Source: Actinomadura meyerae
GTDB taxonomy: Bacteria; Actinomycetota; Actinomycetes; Streptosporangiales; Streptosporangiaceae
Length of the DNA: 64,000 nucleotides
Direction of reading: 5' to 3'
NCBI RefSeq assembly: GCF_900188445.1
Contig: NZ_FZOR01000010.1
Coordinates: 124,001 to 188,000, forward strand
A program made the translations under genes and the position numbers. How positions within the stretch are numbered: the stretch's first letter is position 1; each line of letters begins with the position of its first letter. Of this stretch, positions 26,891-36,598 are shown piece after piece. Below the pieces are notes generated by a model, which saw nothing but the letters and a program-made list of their open reading frames with translations, did not search any database and was not told the origin of the DNA.

Positions 26891-28237
26891 GTGTTCGAGT
26901 CCGTGCTCGTGGCGAACCGCGGGGAGATCGCCGGCCGGATCCTGCGCACCGCGCGGGCGATGGGGCTGAAGGCCATCGCCGTGTACTCCGAGGCGGACGC
27001 CGACCTGCCGTTCGTCGCCGAGGCGGACGAGGCCGTCCTCATCGGCCCCGCCGACCCCGCCCGCGGCTACCTCAACGCCGCCGCGATCCTGGAGGCCGCG
27101 CACCGCACCAACGCGCGGGCCGTCCACCCCGGCGACGGCGTGCTCGCCGAGAGCGCCTCGTTCGCCCGGCGGGTCGCCGAGCGCGGCATGGTCTGGGTCG
27201 GTCCGCCGCCGCTCGCGGTCGCCCGGATGGGCGACAAGATCAACTCCCGGAACCTGATGAAGGAGGCCGGCGTCCCCGTCGCGCCCGGCGCGTGGGAGCC
27301 GGTCCCGGACGCCGGCACCGCCGCCGAGGAGGCCGCGCGCGTCGGCTACCCCGTGATGCTCAAGCCCGCGGCGGGCGACGGCGGCATCGGCCTCGCCGTC
27401 GCGGCCGACGAGCGGTCCGTCCGCGCCGCGTACGAGACCGCCCGCGCCGCCGCCGACCGCGTCTTCGGGCACGGCGAGGTGCTCCTGGAGCGGTACGTGC
27501 CGGGCGCCCTGCACATCGAGGTGCAGATCCTCGGCCTCGCCGACGGCACCGTCCTCGCGCTCGGCGAGCGCGACTGCTCCGTCCAGCGCCACTTCCAGAA
27601 GATCGTCGAGGAGACCCCGTCGCCGGGCCTCACCCCCGCGCTGCGCGCGCGCATGCTGGCGGCCGCCGTCCGCGCGGGCGAGACCGTCGGGTACCGGGGC
27701 GCCGGCAGCATCGAGTTCCTCGTCGACCCCGCCGCGCAGGAGTTCTACTTCCTGGAGATGAGCACCCGCCTGCCGTCCGGGCACATCGTCACCGAGATGG
27801 TCACCGGCATCGACCTCGTCGAGCAGCAGTTCCGGATCGCCGCGGGCGAGCCCGTCTCGTTCACCGCCGCCGAACCGCGCGGCCACGCCATCGCCTTCCG
27901 CGTCCACGCCGAGGACCCGCACCGCTTCCTGCCCGGCTCCGGCGAGATCAAGGTGTGGGAGGAGCCCGTCGGCGACGGCATCCGCATCGACGCCGGCTAC
28001 GCCGAGGGCAACACCGTCACCCCGCACTACCACCCGCTGATCGCGAAGCTGTCCGTGCACGGCGCCGACCGCGCGCACGCCGTCGCGCTCGCCCGGGCGG
28101 CCGTCGACGCCTTCCGCATCGAGGGGCCGCCGACGAACCTGCCGTTCCTGCGCGAGCTGCTCGACGGCTCCGAGTTCGCCGGCGGGACCTACGACACCGG
28201 GACCGTCGCCCGCATGCGCGCCGGCGGCCCGGCATAG
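26891..28237 (+). CDS. Biotin-carboxylase-like ATP-grasp enzyme with altered active site
   Basis: A 448-residue single-domain-set biotin carboxylase homologue: N-domain 'VLVANRGEIAGRILRTARAM', ATP-grasp 'GERDCSVQRHFQKIVEETPS' with Lys237, Mg-binding Glu275 and Glu289, and a normal C-domain ('FRVHAEDPHRFLPGSGEI', keeping the Arg that matches E. coli Arg338). In E. coli AccC the catalytic loop is E-M-N-T-R-I-Q-V-E-H; here residues 289-298 read EMSTRLPSGH, so Asn290, Gln294, Val295 and the catalytic base Glu296 are replaced. It also lacks a biotinyl domain. It may have a different acyl-acceptor or be regulatory. GTG start with GAGGAGG 7 bases upstream; bsaP follows 9 bases after the stop. Confidence 0.82.
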   Translation: MFESVLVANRGEIAGRILRTARAMGLKAIAVYSEADADLPFVAEADEAVLIGPADPARGYLNAAAILEAAHRTNARAVHPGDGVLAESASFARRVAERGMVWVGPPPLAVARMGDKINSRNLMKEAGVPVAPGAWEPVPDAGTAAEEAARVGYPVMLKPAAGDGGIGLAVAADERSVRAAYETARAAADRVFGHGEVLLERYVPGALHIEVQILGLADGTVLALGERDCSVQRHFQKIVEETPSPGLTPALRARMLAAAVRAGETVGYRGAGSIEFLVDPAAQEFYFLEMSTRLPSGHIVTEMVTGIDLVEQQFRIAAGEPVSFTAAEPRGHAIAFRVHAEDPHRFLPGSGEIKVWEEPVGDGIRIDAGYAEGNTVTPHYHPLIAKLSVHGADRAHAVALARAAVDAFRIEGPPTNLPFLRELLDGSEFAGGTYDTGTVARMRAGGPA

Positions 28238-28246
28238 GGTGGGGCC

Positions 28247-28438
28247 GTGTACTGCGACCGCTGCGGCGAGCCCGCCGCCGAGGGCGACCACGCCGCCTGC
28301 CGCGCCGCCCGCGAGATGGAACCGCCCCGCTACTGCGCGCACTGCCGCCGCCGCATGGTCGTCCAGGTGACCCCGCTCGGCTGGACGGCCCGCTGCGCCG
28401 CGCACGGCGAACTGCAGGCTCAGAGCGGCAGCGCGTGA
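28247..28438 (+). CDS. bsaP: Biotin synthase auxiliary protein BsaP (small Cys-rich protein)
   Basis: A 63-residue protein with '[20 protein letters not shown]', '[16 protein letters not shown]' and '[13 protein letters not shown]': the CxxC pairs and '[16 protein letters not shown]' core match the actinobacterial BsaP (Rv1590-type) family, needed for activity of the type II BioB found in these bacteria. GTG start; TAGGGT lies at 28235-28240, 6 bases before it, so a leaderless internal transcript is possible besides read-through from the gene ending 9 bases upstream. Usually bsaP is beside bioB; here bioB is 4.2 kb away. Its stop codon lies in the first copy of a 23-bp tandem repeat. Confidence 0.85.
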   Translation: MYCDRCGEPAAEGDHAACRAAREMEPPRYCAHCRRRMVVQVTPLGWTARCAAHGELQAQSGSA

Positions 28439-28558
28439 GTCAGCGGAGCGGCAGCGCGTAGGTCAGCGGAGCGGCAGCGCGTAGGTCAGCAGAGCGGCAG
28501 CGCGTAGGTCAGCAGAGCGGCAGCGCGTAGGTCAGCAGAGCGGCAGCGCGTAGGTCAG
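28421..28558. repeat. 23-bp tandem repeat, six copies, shared by the 3' ends of bsaP and the GNAT gene
   Basis: Six units start at 28421, 28444, 28467, 28490, 28513 and 28536; the core is GAGCGGCAGCGCGTAGGTCA. The bsaP stop (28436-28438) falls in unit 1, and the stop of the convergent GNAT gene (28532-28534) in unit 5. Because 23 is not a multiple of three, each unit puts the GNAT TGA in a different frame. Confidence 0.95.
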
Positions 28559-29167
28559 CAGGTCGACGCCCGGCACGGGCGACCAGTCCCGCTCGGGGGT
28601 GCGGACGAACCCCATCCGCTCGTACATTCGCTGGGCGGCGGCCATGTTGCGCTGCGTCGACAGCCGCAGGCCCGCCAACCCGGCCGCGCGCGCCCGCTCG
28701 ACGCAGGCCCGCACCATGGCGCGCCCCACGCCCGTCCGGCGCTCCGCCTCCCGGACGGCGAGCATCCGGAACTCGGCCTCGCCGGGGCCCGCCAGCTCGG
28801 CGTACGGGCTGCCCGGCGGGCAGTACGCCACCGCACCGGCGATCTCGCCCGCGACCTCGGCGACGAGCAGCTCCGCCTTGGCGGCCCGGTCGCCCGCGTC
28901 CCGCAGCGTCCGCACGTAGCTCGACTCGGGCGACACCAGCCCGCCGTGCACGTACACCTCCACGGTCAGGTCGCCGACGAGGCCGTACTCCTCGGGCCGA
29001 GCCACCCGCACGAACACCCGCCCGGTGCCCTCCCGCCCGGCGTCCTCCGTACCGGCATCCCCCGTGCCGGCATCCCTCGTGCCGGCATCCCTCGTGTCGA
29101 CGTCCTCCCTGCCGGTTTCCTCCTCGCCGAGGTCCTCCCCGCCGGTGTCCTGTCTGAGCATCCGCAT
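28532..29167 (-). CDS. GNAT family N-acetyltransferase
   Basis: A 211-residue protein. The GNAT acetyl-CoA site appears as '[20 protein letters not shown]' (R/QxxGxG/A is R-R-T-G-V-G), followed by '[20 protein letters not shown]' and '[14 protein letters not shown]', the usual motif B. The substrate cannot be told. The first ~60 residues include an acidic repeat ([20 protein letters not shown]) from a degenerate 15-bp repeat. Two starts are possible, ATG 29167 or ATG 29161; the latter has a better spaced GGGGA. The last residues 'TYALPLC' and the stop are inside the 23-bp repeat array. Confidence 0.82.
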   Translation of the reverse strand: MRMLRQDTGGEDLGEEETGREDVDTRDAGTRDAGTGDAGTEDAGREGTGRVFVRVARPEEYGLVGDLTVEVYVHGGLVSPESSYVRTLRDAGDRAAKAELLVAEVAGEIAGAVAYCPPGSPYAELAGPGEAEFRMLAVREAERRTGVGRAMVRACVERARAAGLAGLRLSTQRNMAAAQRMYERMGFVRTPERDWSPVPGVDLLTYALPLC

Positions 29168-29271
29168 CTTCCCCACTGCCACCGCGGCCGACGAAACGTG
29201 CCGAACCAGGGTATTCGGGGCGCGGGCCGGTGCCTCCGCCGGTCTTGACGGGGCGGCGCGCCCGGCTGTTG

Positions 29272-29288
29272 ATTGGCGGATAGCCAAT
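29272..29288. promoter_or_regulatory. Inverted repeat upstream of the carotenoid oxygenase gene
   Basis: ATTGGC-GGATA-GCCAAT, perfect 6-bp arms, 16 bases before the ATG at 29305. In an AT-rich island; a regulator would block initiation or start of translation. Confidence 0.55.
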
Positions 29289-29304
29289 AACCTGTGGAGG
29301 GCTG

Positions 29305-30969
29305 ATGCCGGTTCCCCGCTCCATCCTCGGCACGCAGGACCCCGGCGACCTCGACCTGGAGGTCGTCGCCGGGACCTGGCCGGACGACGTGCGCGGCCAC
29401 TACGTGGTCAGCACCTCCGACCAGCGGACCCGCCCCCGGCACGCGTTCTTCGGCGACGGGATCATCGCGCGGATGCCGCTGCGGCCCGGCCCGGACGGCC
29501 GGTTCCGCTGGCGTGCCCGCGTCATCGACACCCCCTCGGTCCGGCTGCGCGCGAAGCGCCCCGACCTGTTCACCGTGGGCCCGGTCGGCACCGACTCGCC
29601 GTGGGGGTTCGTCAACGCCGCCAACACCGCGCCGCTGCCGTGGGGCGACCGGCTGTTCGCCACCTGGGACGCCGGGCGCCCGGTCGAGGTCGACCCGGTC
29701 ACGCTGGAGTTCCTCGCCGAGGTCGGGCACCGCGACGACTGGCGGCCCGCGCTGGACCACGCCGTCCTCCCGCTCGTCTCCACCACCGCGCACCCCGTCG
29801 TCGACCCCGAGCGCGGCTGCCTGTGGAGCGTCAGCCGCGACGTGCTGTCCGGCGCCGTCTCGGTGATCCGCTACGACGGGACGGGCGCCCGCGTCCGGCG
29901 CTGGGAGGTCGAGGGCGCGGCGCTGCCGCAGGCGACGCACACCATCACCCAGACCCGCGACTGGCTCGTCCTCGCCGACACCGCCTACAAGCTGGAGATC
30001 GACGAGATCTTCGGCGGCGACCGGACCGCGCCCAACAATCCGGACGGGCCCGTCCTGCTGATCCGCAAGGACGACCTGGTCCCCGGGACGGCGTCCGTGA
30101 CCTGCGCGCAGTTCCGCCTCGCGCCCGAGGTCAACCACTTCTACGCCCGCTACGACGACTCCGACGGCGTCCAGGTCGTGATGGAGCACGGCGAAGGCGT
30201 CGACATCGGCATGTACCTGCGCGAGGACGACGTCGACGTCCTCGGCCGCCCCATCGACCCGGCCCTGCGCGGTATGTACTGCCACGGCATGGCGCCCGCG
30301 CTGACCACCGTCATGCAGTTCGATCCGGAGACCGGCCGCGTCCTGGAGCGCGCCCGCGCCCGCGATCCCGAGCGCTGGTGGCAGGCGGAGCTGTCCGCGA
30401 TCGACTGGAGCTTCGAGGGGCAGTGCGCCCCGACCCGGCACCACCTCGTCTACCTGGGGTTCCACCCCGAGGCCGTCAACCGGCGGGCCATGCGCAACTA
30501 CGCGGGCCGGATCGACCCGTCCCTGTTCCCCGCCGAGGAGACCCCGGCCGTCCTGGTGAGCCACGACCGCGAGGACCTCAAGGCCCTGTCGGAGTGGACG
30601 TTCGCGCTGGACGACTACCCGACCTCGCCGTCCTTCGTGCCGCGCGGGCGGGGCGGCAGCCGCTACGCGGGCGCGGACCCCGGCGGCCACGACGGGTACC
30701 TGGTCGTGGCCGTGCACAACGACGACCGGTTCCGCGTCGAGCTGTTCGACGCCGCCGACGTCGGGCGGGGCCCGGTCGCGGTGCTGGCGCCGCCGCACGG
30801 AACGACCGTGCCGTTCCTGATCCACTCGGCCTGGATGCCGGAGGCCGTCGCGGCGCCCGGCGTCGAGCGCCTCCGCTTCGCCGACGACCTCGACGACCGC
30901 CTGGACCGGCTCGACCCGGACCTGGCCGCGACCGCGCGCGAGGTCGCCGCCGACCTCGACGCCCGCTAA
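29305..30969 (+). CDS. Carotenoid cleavage oxygenase (RPE65/CCO family)
   Basis: A 554-residue enzyme of the carotenoid oxygenase superfamily, non-heme iron enzymes that cleave the polyene chain of carotenoids or stilbene-like double bonds. The four iron-binding His residues fit 'STTAHPVVD', 'QATHTITQT', '[10 protein letters not shown]' and '[11 protein letters not shown]', in the correct order over the propeller. The start '[20 protein letters not shown]' lacks a signal peptide, so it is cytoplasmic. GTGGAGGG before the ATG supports the start. No carotenoid biosynthesis gene is in the window. Its stop overlaps the stop of the convergent lipoprotein gene (30966-30969). Confidence 0.85.
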   Translation: MPVPRSILGTQDPGDLDLEVVAGTWPDDVRGHYVVSTSDQRTRPRHAFFGDGIIARMPLRPGPDGRFRWRARVIDTPSVRLRAKRPDLFTVGPVGTDSPWGFVNAANTAPLPWGDRLFATWDAGRPVEVDPVTLEFLAEVGHRDDWRPALDHAVLPLVSTTAHPVVDPERGCLWSVSRDVLSGAVSVIRYDGTGARVRRWEVEGAALPQATHTITQTRDWLVLADTAYKLEIDEIFGGDRTAPNNPDGPVLLIRKDDLVPGTASVTCAQFRLAPEVNHFYARYDDSDGVQVVMEHGEGVDIGMYLREDDVDVLGRPIDPALRGMYCHGMAPALTTVMQFDPETGRVLERARARDPERWWQAELSAIDWSFEGQCAPTRHHLVYLGFHPEAVNRRAMRNYAGRIDPSLFPAEETPAVLVSHDREDLKALSEWTFALDDYPTSPSFVPRGRGGSRYAGADPGGHDGYLVVAVHNDDRFRVELFDAADVGRGPVAVLAPPHGTTVPFLIHSAWMPEAVAAPGVERLRFADDLDDRLDRLDPDLAATAREVAADLDAR

Positions 30970-31790
30970 CCCACGTCCCGGCAGGACGACTCGCCGGGCA
31001 GCAGCGGCCGCAGCCGGACGGAGTACGTCCTGCCCCCGCTGCGCCACGCCGTGCCCGGCTTCGCGTCCGGGACCTTCGCGGACGGCGCGAGTGTGCAGAC
31101 CGCACCCGCCACCGGCACCCCGTCGCCGAGCGGCTTCAGCGGCCACGCCCGGACGGTGCCGGTCCCAGCCGCCTCGCCCGCGAGGACGGCGGTCTTCGCG
31201 GGCCGGTACGGCGCCGCCTTCGCGGCCTGGTCGGACGCCGGCCACCCGGCCGGGTCGAGGCGCTTCAGGAACCGCGCCTCCGGCACGGCCTGCGTGCCCG
31301 CCTCGATGAGGCGGGTCGTCGCGCCGTCCATGGTCACCACCGTGACGACCGCGTCGGCGATCCGGTCGGAGCCGACCGTGTGCGAGCGGCTGAGACCCGC
31401 CGCGCGCGCCTCGTCCAGCAGGCGGCGCAGCGCGTCCGGGGTCAGGCGGTACTGGGTCAGCTCGCCCCCGGACAGGGCCACGGCGCGGCCCGTCGAGTAG
31501 AGCGAGAAGTCGGGAACGCTGCCGGGGCCGCCGATGCCGGCGAGGCCTCCGACCTTGCGCAGGCGGAGCACGAGCTTCTCACCGGCGGGAGCGTCCTTGG
31601 CGGGGGACGAGCTCGCGGACGAGCTCGGGGACGAGCTCGGGGACGGGGCGGGGGACGAGGGCGCCGACGTGGCGGGTGCCGGAGGCCCGGCACCGCCGGA
31701 CCCGTCGCCGCAGGCGGCCGCCGCGCAGGCGGTCAGCGCCGCGCAGGCGAGAGCCGGCACCCAGCGGGAACGTGTGTACGGACCGGCCAT
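30966..31790 (-). CDS. Putative lipoprotein of unknown function
   Basis: A 274-residue product with a lipoprotein signal: '[20 protein letters not shown]' contains L-T-A-C and A-A-A-C lipobox candidates near residues 19-27. A Pro/Ser-rich linker (residues ~35-65, from GAGCTCGGGGAC-like repeats) leads to a domain with '[20 protein letters not shown]', '[20 protein letters not shown]' and '[18 protein letters not shown]', as found in several actinobacterial extracytoplasmic proteins without known role. Start at ATG 31788-31790. Two late Cys may pair. Convergent with the carotenoid oxygenase gene. Confidence 0.72.
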   Translation of the reverse strand: MAGPYTRSRWVPALACAALTACAAAACGDGSGGAGPPAPATSAPSSPAPSPSSSPSSSASSSPAKDAPAGEKLVLRLRKVGGLAGIGGPGSVPDFSLYSTGRAVALSGGELTQYRLTPDALRRLLDEARAAGLSRSHTVGSDRIADAVVTVVTMDGATTRLIEAGTQAVPEARFLKRLDPAGWPASDQAAKAAPYRPAKTAVLAGEAAGTGTVRAWPLKPLGDGVPVAGAVCTLAPSAKVPDAKPGTAWRSGGRTYSVRLRPLLPGESSCRDVG

Positions 31791-31905
31791 GGAGCTTGGA
31801 CGCACCCCCTGCGGCCTCCGGTTCCGCCCGTTACAAAAACGGCGGCCGAAGACTGTGGGGTCCGGCGGGAGTCCCCGCCGGGGGCCCGCGCTAGTGTGCC
31901 GCCTT

Positions 31906-32637
31906 GTGAGTGTGCTCGTCGTGACCGGGACCTGTACCGGCGTGGGCAAGACGGTCGTCACCGCGGCGCTGGCCGCGGTCGCCGCCGCCCGCGGCGCGTC
32001 AGTCGCCGTCGTCAAGCCCGGCCAGACCGGGGTGGACGGCGCCGGGCCCGGCGACCTCGACGACGTGCGCCGCCTCGCCGGGCTCGACGACGTGCACGAG
32101 TTCGCGCGGTTCCCCGACCCGCTGTCCCCGGCCGCCGCCGCCCGCGCCGCCGGGCTGCCGCCGGTCCGGCTGGCGGAGACCGCCGAGCGGATCGGGCACC
32201 TCGCCGCCACCCGCCGGCTGGTGCTGGTGGAGGGCGCCGGCGGGCTCCTCGTCCGCTACGACGAGGAGGGCACCACGATCGCCGACCTGGCGCGCTGGCT
32301 CGGCGCCGCCGTCGTCGTCGTGGCCCGGCCCGACCTCGGCACGCTCAACCACACGGCGCTCACCCTGGAGGCGATGGCGCACCGCGGGGTGCAGCTCGCC
32401 GGCGTCGTCATCGGCGCCTGGCCGGACGACCCGGACCTCGCGATGCGCAGCAACATCCGCGACCTGGAGACCATCGCCGCCCGCCCGCTGTCCGGCGCGC
32501 TGCCCGCGGGCGCCGGCGCCCTGGACCCGGCGGAGTTCCTGGTGGCCGCGCACCGCGGCCTCGCCCCCTCGTTCGGCGGCGGCTTCGACGCCGCCGCCTT
32601 CCGCGACAGCTTCGGCCTCGACAAGGAGAGCACGTGA
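31906..32637 (+). CDS. bioD: Dethiobiotin synthetase
   Basis: A 243-residue ATP-dependent carboxylase that closes the ureido ring of 7,8-diaminopelargonate to give dethiobiotin. The P-loop '[16 protein letters not shown]' begins near residue 7, 'VVKPGQTG' supplies the substrate Lys, and '[20 protein letters not shown]' is the second signature. A TAGTGT hexamer at 31892-31897 lies 8 bases before the GTG, so a leaderless mRNA is likely. It overlaps bioB by GTGA. bioA is not in the window. Confidence 0.93.
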   Translation: MSVLVVTGTCTGVGKTVVTAALAAVAAARGASVAVVKPGQTGVDGAGPGDLDDVRRLAGLDDVHEFARFPDPLSPAAAARAAGLPPVRLAETAERIGHLAATRRLVLVEGAGGLLVRYDEEGTTIADLARWLGAAVVVVARPDLGTLNHTALTLEAMAHRGVQLAGVVIGAWPDDPDLAMRSNIRDLETIAARPLSGALPAGAGALDPAEFLVAAHRGLAPSFGGGFDAAAFRDSFGLDKEST

Positions 32638-33629
32638 CGGACATCCTCGACACCGCCCGCGGCCAGGTCCTGGAGGGGGGCCGGGGGCTGACCGAACAGC
32701 AGGTGCTGGACGTCCTGTCCCTGCCCGACGAGCGGCTGGAGGACCTCCTCGCGCTCGCGCACGAGGTCCGGATGCGCTGGTGCGGCCCGGAGGTCGAGGT
32801 CGAGGGCATCGTGTCGCTGAAGACCGGCGGCTGCCCCGAGGACTGCCACTTCTGCTCCCAGTCCGGCAAGTTCGAGTCGCCGGTGCGGTCGGTGTGGCTG
32901 AACATCCCCGAGCTGGTCGAGGCGGCGAGGGAGACCGCGAAGACCGGCGCCACCGAGTTCTGCATCGTCGCCGCCGTGCGCGGCCCGGACGAGCGGCTGA
33001 TGTCGCAGGTCCGCGAGGGCGTCAAGGCCATCAACGACGCGGTCGAGATCAACATCGCCTGCTCGCTCGGCATGCTCACCCAGGAGCAGGTGGACGAGCT
33101 GGCCGCGATGGGCGTCCACCGCTACAACCACAACCTGGAGACGGCCCGCTCCCACTTCCCGAACGTGGTCACCACCCACTCGTGGGAGGAGCGCTGGGAG
33201 ACCCTCCGCATGGTGAAGGCCGCCGGCATGGAGGTGTGCTGCGGCGGCATCGTCGGCATGGGCGAGACCGTCGGGCAGCGCGCCGAGTTCGCCGCCCAGC
33301 TCGCCGAGCTCGAACCGGACGAGGTGCCGCTGAACTTCCTGGCGCCCCGGCCCGGCACCCCGTTCGCCGACCTCCCGCTGGTGGAGGGCACCGAGGCCCT
33401 GAAGACCATCGCGGCGTTCCGGCTGGCCCTGCCCCGCACCATCCTGCGCTACGCCGGCGGCCGCGAGCTCACCCTCGGCGACCTCGGCACCCGCGAGGGC
33501 ATGCTCGGCGGCATCAACGCCATCATCGTCGGCAACTACCTGACCACCCTCGGCCGCCCCGCCCAGCGGGACCTGGACCTCCTCACCGACCTGCAGATGC
33601 CCATCAAGGCCCTCAGCCAGACCCTCTGA
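32634..33629 (+). CDS. bioB: Biotin synthase (radical SAM)
   Basis: A 331-residue radical-SAM enzyme that inserts sulfur into dethiobiotin. The radical-SAM cluster motif is 'CPEDCHFC' (CxxxCxxC) near residues 66-73, followed by '[14 protein letters not shown]'; '[20 protein letters not shown]' and '[11 protein letters not shown]' are typical of BioB. The 'RSHFPNV' form belongs to the actinobacterial-type BioB that relies on BsaP, which agrees with the bsaP gene found 4.2 kb upstream. GTG start in the bioD stop. Confidence 0.95.
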   Translation: MTDILDTARGQVLEGGRGLTEQQVLDVLSLPDERLEDLLALAHEVRMRWCGPEVEVEGIVSLKTGGCPEDCHFCSQSGKFESPVRSVWLNIPELVEAARETAKTGATEFCIVAAVRGPDERLMSQVREGVKAINDAVEINIACSLGMLTQEQVDELAAMGVHRYNHNLETARSHFPNVVTTHSWEERWETLRMVKAAGMEVCCGGIVGMGETVGQRAEFAAQLAELEPDEVPLNFLAPRPGTPFADLPLVEGTEALKTIAAFRLALPRTILRYAGGRELTLGDLGTREGMLGGINAIIVGNYLTTLGRPAQRDLDLLTDLQMPIKALSQTL

Positions 33630-33645
33630 CGGCCACCGGAGACGG

Positions 33646-34335
33646 TCAACGGACCTGCCAGGGTCTCCAGCCGGCGGTGTCGATCTCGATGTTGAACGGC
33701 TCGGGGAGGCGCACCGTCGCGCCGAACTCCCAGGACTCCCGGTGGAGGTAGGCGCTGGAGCCCTGGTCCGGGATCGAGAAGAGCGTGGTCGCGGCGATCT
33801 TCGGGTCGCGGTCGACGAGAAGGTAGTAGGGGATGCCGACGCGGGCGTACCCCCACCATTTGGTCGGCTTCCGCCGCGCCCTGTCGCCGGCCGGCGGCCG
33901 GTCGTGGGCCGCCAGGTTCTTCGAGGTGACCTCGACGACCAGTTCGATCTCATCCGGCCGCAACTCGACCTCGTCCGCGTCCCCGGCGGTCTCGAACACC
34001 GCGTCCTCCGCCACGATCAGGTCGGGGACGTAGCCCTGCTCGAAACCGGCGAGGTTCAGGGTCATCATCTGCCGGGACGTCCACGGGTAGGACGGGTCGG
34101 CGAATCTCGCCCGGTCGATCGCGCGGGCGATGTAGTGGACCAGGTTGCCGTGCGACACCGTCGGCGTGGGGGACACGACGATCTCTCCTCCGATGATCTC
34201 GGCCCGAGAGCCCTCGGGCAGGTGGAGGAAGTCGTCGAGTTCGCCGCTCGCCCACAGGGCGTACGGCGTATCTGGAAGCGCCGCCCGGTAGGACGGCAAC
34301 GTCTGGATGGTCACTTTCGGCGATCCTTCCCTCAC
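33646..34335 (-). CDS. Uma2-family putative endonuclease
   Basis: A 229-residue Uma2 (DUF820) protein with a PD-(D/E)XK-like core: 'SRAEIIGGEIVVSPTPTVSH', 'GYVPDLIVAEDAVFE' and 'IELVVEVTSKNLAAHDR'. Family members are common in actinobacteria and cyanobacteria and are of uncertain biological role, though the fold is that of a nuclease. Two starts are possible: GTG 34335, used here, or GTG 34314, which has GGAAGGA upstream. It ends 16 bp from the bioB stop, convergent. Confidence 0.82.
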   Translation of the reverse strand: MREGSPKVTIQTLPSYRAALPDTPYALWASGELDDFLHLPEGSRAEIIGGEIVVSPTPTVSHGNLVHYIARAIDRARFADPSYPWTSRQMMTLNLAGFEQGYVPDLIVAEDAVFETAGDADEVELRPDEIELVVEVTSKNLAAHDRPPAGDRARRKPTKWWGYARVGIPYYLLVDRDPKIAATTLFSIPDQGSSAYLHRESWEFGATVRLPEPFNIEIDTAGWRPWQVR

Positions 34336-34517
34336 GATCTGCTCCGGTCATCGTAGGGGAACATGTGTTCGGTGCGTGGGCGGAACGTCGCACTCCGTCA
34401 CCCAAGTATCCGGCGGCCGCCGGATCCACGCTAGCGCGGGCCGGTCGGCGGCCGCTTCGGCCGAGGAGCCGGCGCGGGAGCCCCGGGCGCACGGGTCCGG
34501 CACACGGCGCGGCCGGG

Positions 34518-35321
34518 TCAGCGGCTGAGGCGGGTGATGAACTTGTAGCGGTCGCCGCGGTACAGGGACTGGGCCCATTCGACCGGCTGGCCCGTCGTGT
34601 CGAAGGCGTGCCGGGAGAGCAGGAGCATGGGCAGGCCCACGTCGACGCCGAGGAGCTGGGCGTCGTGGGGGGTGGCGAGGACGGTCTCGATCGTCTCCTC
34701 CGCCTCGGTCAGGTGGACGTCGTAGGCGGTGGCGAGCGTCTCGTAGAGGGAGTGGTGCCGCGACAACTCGCGGCGCAGGCCGGGGAAGCGCCGGGCGGGC
34801 AGGTGCGAGGTGTCGATCGACATCGGCTCGCCGTCGGCCAGGCGGAGGCGGTGGATGCGCAGGACGCGGCCGCCGGGGCGGATGCACAGCAGGGACGCGA
34901 GGCTCTCGTCGGCGCTGACGTAGCCGGCCTCCAGGATGCGGGTCTCGGGGCGGAGCCCGTGGTGCCGCATGTCCTCGGTGTAGCTGACGAGCTGGAGCTC
35001 CTGCGCGACCTTCGGCTTGGCGACGAAGGTGCCCTTGCCCTGGATGCGCTGGAGGCGGCCCTCGACGACGAGTTCGGCGAGGGCCTGCCGGACGGTGGTG
35101 CGGGACGTCTCGTACTTCTCGGCGAGGGTGCGCTCGGGCGGCAGCGGGCTGCCCGCCGGGAGCGACTGGATCAGCTCGACCAGCAGCTCTTTGAGCTTGT
35201 AGTACTTGGGGATCCGCGGTGCCTGGTTCGGGTGGCGCTGGCCGATGCCGGCGAGCGAGGCACGGTCGAAGCCGTGCTCGTACCCGCCCCCGTGGCGGGG
35301 GCCGCCCCTGACCTCCGTCAC
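34518..35321 (-). CDS. dasR: GntR/HutC-family regulator DasR (amino-sugar control)
   Basis: A 267-residue protein close to Streptomyces DasR over its whole length: the N-terminal winged HTH '[20 protein letters not shown]' and '[20 protein letters not shown]', then '[20 protein letters not shown]', and a UTRA domain ending '[20 protein letters not shown]' plus '[14 protein letters not shown]'. DasR represses N-acetylglucosamine and chitin genes and is released by GlcN-6-phosphate. A ~25-residue N-terminal extension rich in Gly/His precedes the HTH. No das or nag genes and no full dre site are seen in the window. Confidence 0.85.
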   Translation of the reverse strand: MTEVRGGPRHGGGYEHGFDRASLAGIGQRHPNQAPRIPKYYKLKELLVELIQSLPAGSPLPPERTLAEKYETSRTTVRQALAELVVEGRLQRIQGKGTFVAKPKVAQELQLVSYTEDMRHHGLRPETRILEAGYVSADESLASLLCIRPGGRVLRIHRLRLADGEPMSIDTSHLPARRFPGLRRELSRHHSLYETLATAYDVHLTEAEETIETVLATPHDAQLLGVDVGLPMLLLSRHAFDTTGQPVEWAQSLYRGDRYKFITRLSR

Positions 35322-35358
35322 GGCATCTCCTCACGTTCATCGCGGGTTTTCCCCGATG

Positions 35359-36522
35359 TTATGCGTGCAGACTACGACCGGTAGAGGACGCGATCTCCGC
35401 CAGGGCCGCGCCGAGGCGTGTGAGGTCCGACTCGTCCAGGGTGGCGCGGGCGGTCAGCCGCAGGCACGCGCGTCCCTTCGGGACCGACGGCGGGCGGAAG
35501 CAGCCCGCGCGGATGCCGTGCTCAGCGCAGATTTCGGCGGCCCGGAGCGCGGCGTGCGGCTCGCCGAGGAAGACGGGGACGACGGCGGCGGCGGGGTCGG
35601 CGGTCTCCAGGCCGGAACCGGCCGCGAGGTTTGCGATCCGCCGGGCCCGGTCGCGGGCGCGGGCGGGCAGGGCGGGGTCCGACTCCAGCACGTCGAGGGC
35701 GGCGAGGGCGGCGCCGGCGGCGGGCGGGTTCAGGCCGGTGTCGAAGATGAACGACCGGCCCGTATCGACCAGCGTCCCGATCACCTCGGGGGCGCCGAGG
35801 ACCGCGCCGCCCTGCGCCGCCAGCGACTTCGACAGCGTGAGGGTGAGGACGACGTCGGGCTCGCCCGCGAGGCCGGCGGCGTGCGCGGCGCCCCGGCCGC
35901 CCGCCCCGACGACGCCGAGCGCGTGCGCCTCGTCGACCACCAGCAGCGCGCCGTGCGCGCGGGCGGCGGCGTGCAGCGCGGCGAGCGGCGCGAGGTCGCC
36001 GTCGACGGAGAACACCGCGTCGGTGACGACGAGCGCGTCCGGCTCCTCGCGGTCGGCGAGGGCCTCCTCGACGGCGGCGGTGTCGCGGTGCGGGACGATC
36101 ACGACGCGGGCCCGCGACAGCCGGCACGCGTCCACGATCGAGGCGTGGTTCACCTGGTCGGACACGACGAGCACGCCGGGCCCGGCCAGGGCGGTCACGG
36201 CGCCGAGGTTGGCGAGGAACCCCGAGGAGAACACCAGGCCGGCGGCGCTGCCGGTGAACGCGGCGAGCCGCCGGTCCAACTCGGTGTGGAGCGCGGTCGT
36301 CCCGGTGACCAGGCGGGACCCGGTGGAGCCGGTGCCCCACGCGCGGGCCGCGGCGCAGGCGCCCTCGACCAGCCGGGGGTCGCCGGCGAGCCCGAGGTAG
36401 TCGTTGGACGCCAGGTCGGTCAGCCCGTCCGGGCGGGGGCGCAGCGTCCGGCGCAGCCCCGCCTCGGCACGGCGCTCGGCGGCGTCCCGGAGCCGGGCCA
36501 GGGGGTCTCGTACCGCGGTCAT
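35359..36522 (-). CDS. bioF: 8-amino-7-oxononanoate synthase
   Basis: A 387-residue PLP enzyme of the alpha-oxoamine synthase family that joins pimeloyl-thioester and alanine in biotin synthesis. Signs are 'LASNDYLGLAGDPRLVEGA', 'GTGSTGSRLVTGTTALHTEL', 'VVDEAHALGVVGAGGRG' (Asp-x-x-His PLP contact) and 'TLSKSLAAQGGAVLG' with the Schiff-base Lys. Together with bioD-bioB and bsaP in the same 9 kb it gives most of the pathway; bioA and pimeloyl genes are elsewhere. Confidence 0.93.
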   Translation of the reverse strand: MTAVRDPLARLRDAAERRAEAGLRRTLRPRPDGLTDLASNDYLGLAGDPRLVEGACAAARAWGTGSTGSRLVTGTTALHTELDRRLAAFTGSAAGLVFSSGFLANLGAVTALAGPGVLVVSDQVNHASIVDACRLSRARVVIVPHRDTAAVEEALADREEPDALVVTDAVFSVDGDLAPLAALHAAARAHGALLVVDEAHALGVVGAGGRGAAHAAGLAGEPDVVLTLTLSKSLAAQGGAVLGAPEVIGTLVDTGRSFIFDTGLNPPAAGAALAALDVLESDPALPARARDRARRIANLAAGSGLETADPAAAVVPVFLGEPHAALRAAEICAEHGIRAGCFRPPSVPKGRACLRLTARATLDESDLTRLGAALAEIASSTGRSLHA

Positions 36523-36598
36523 GCGGGGAATCCTGCCAGGTGGCGCGGGGGCCGGGGCACCCGCCCGGGCACCAAGGACGATGGGCGATGATGGTCGC

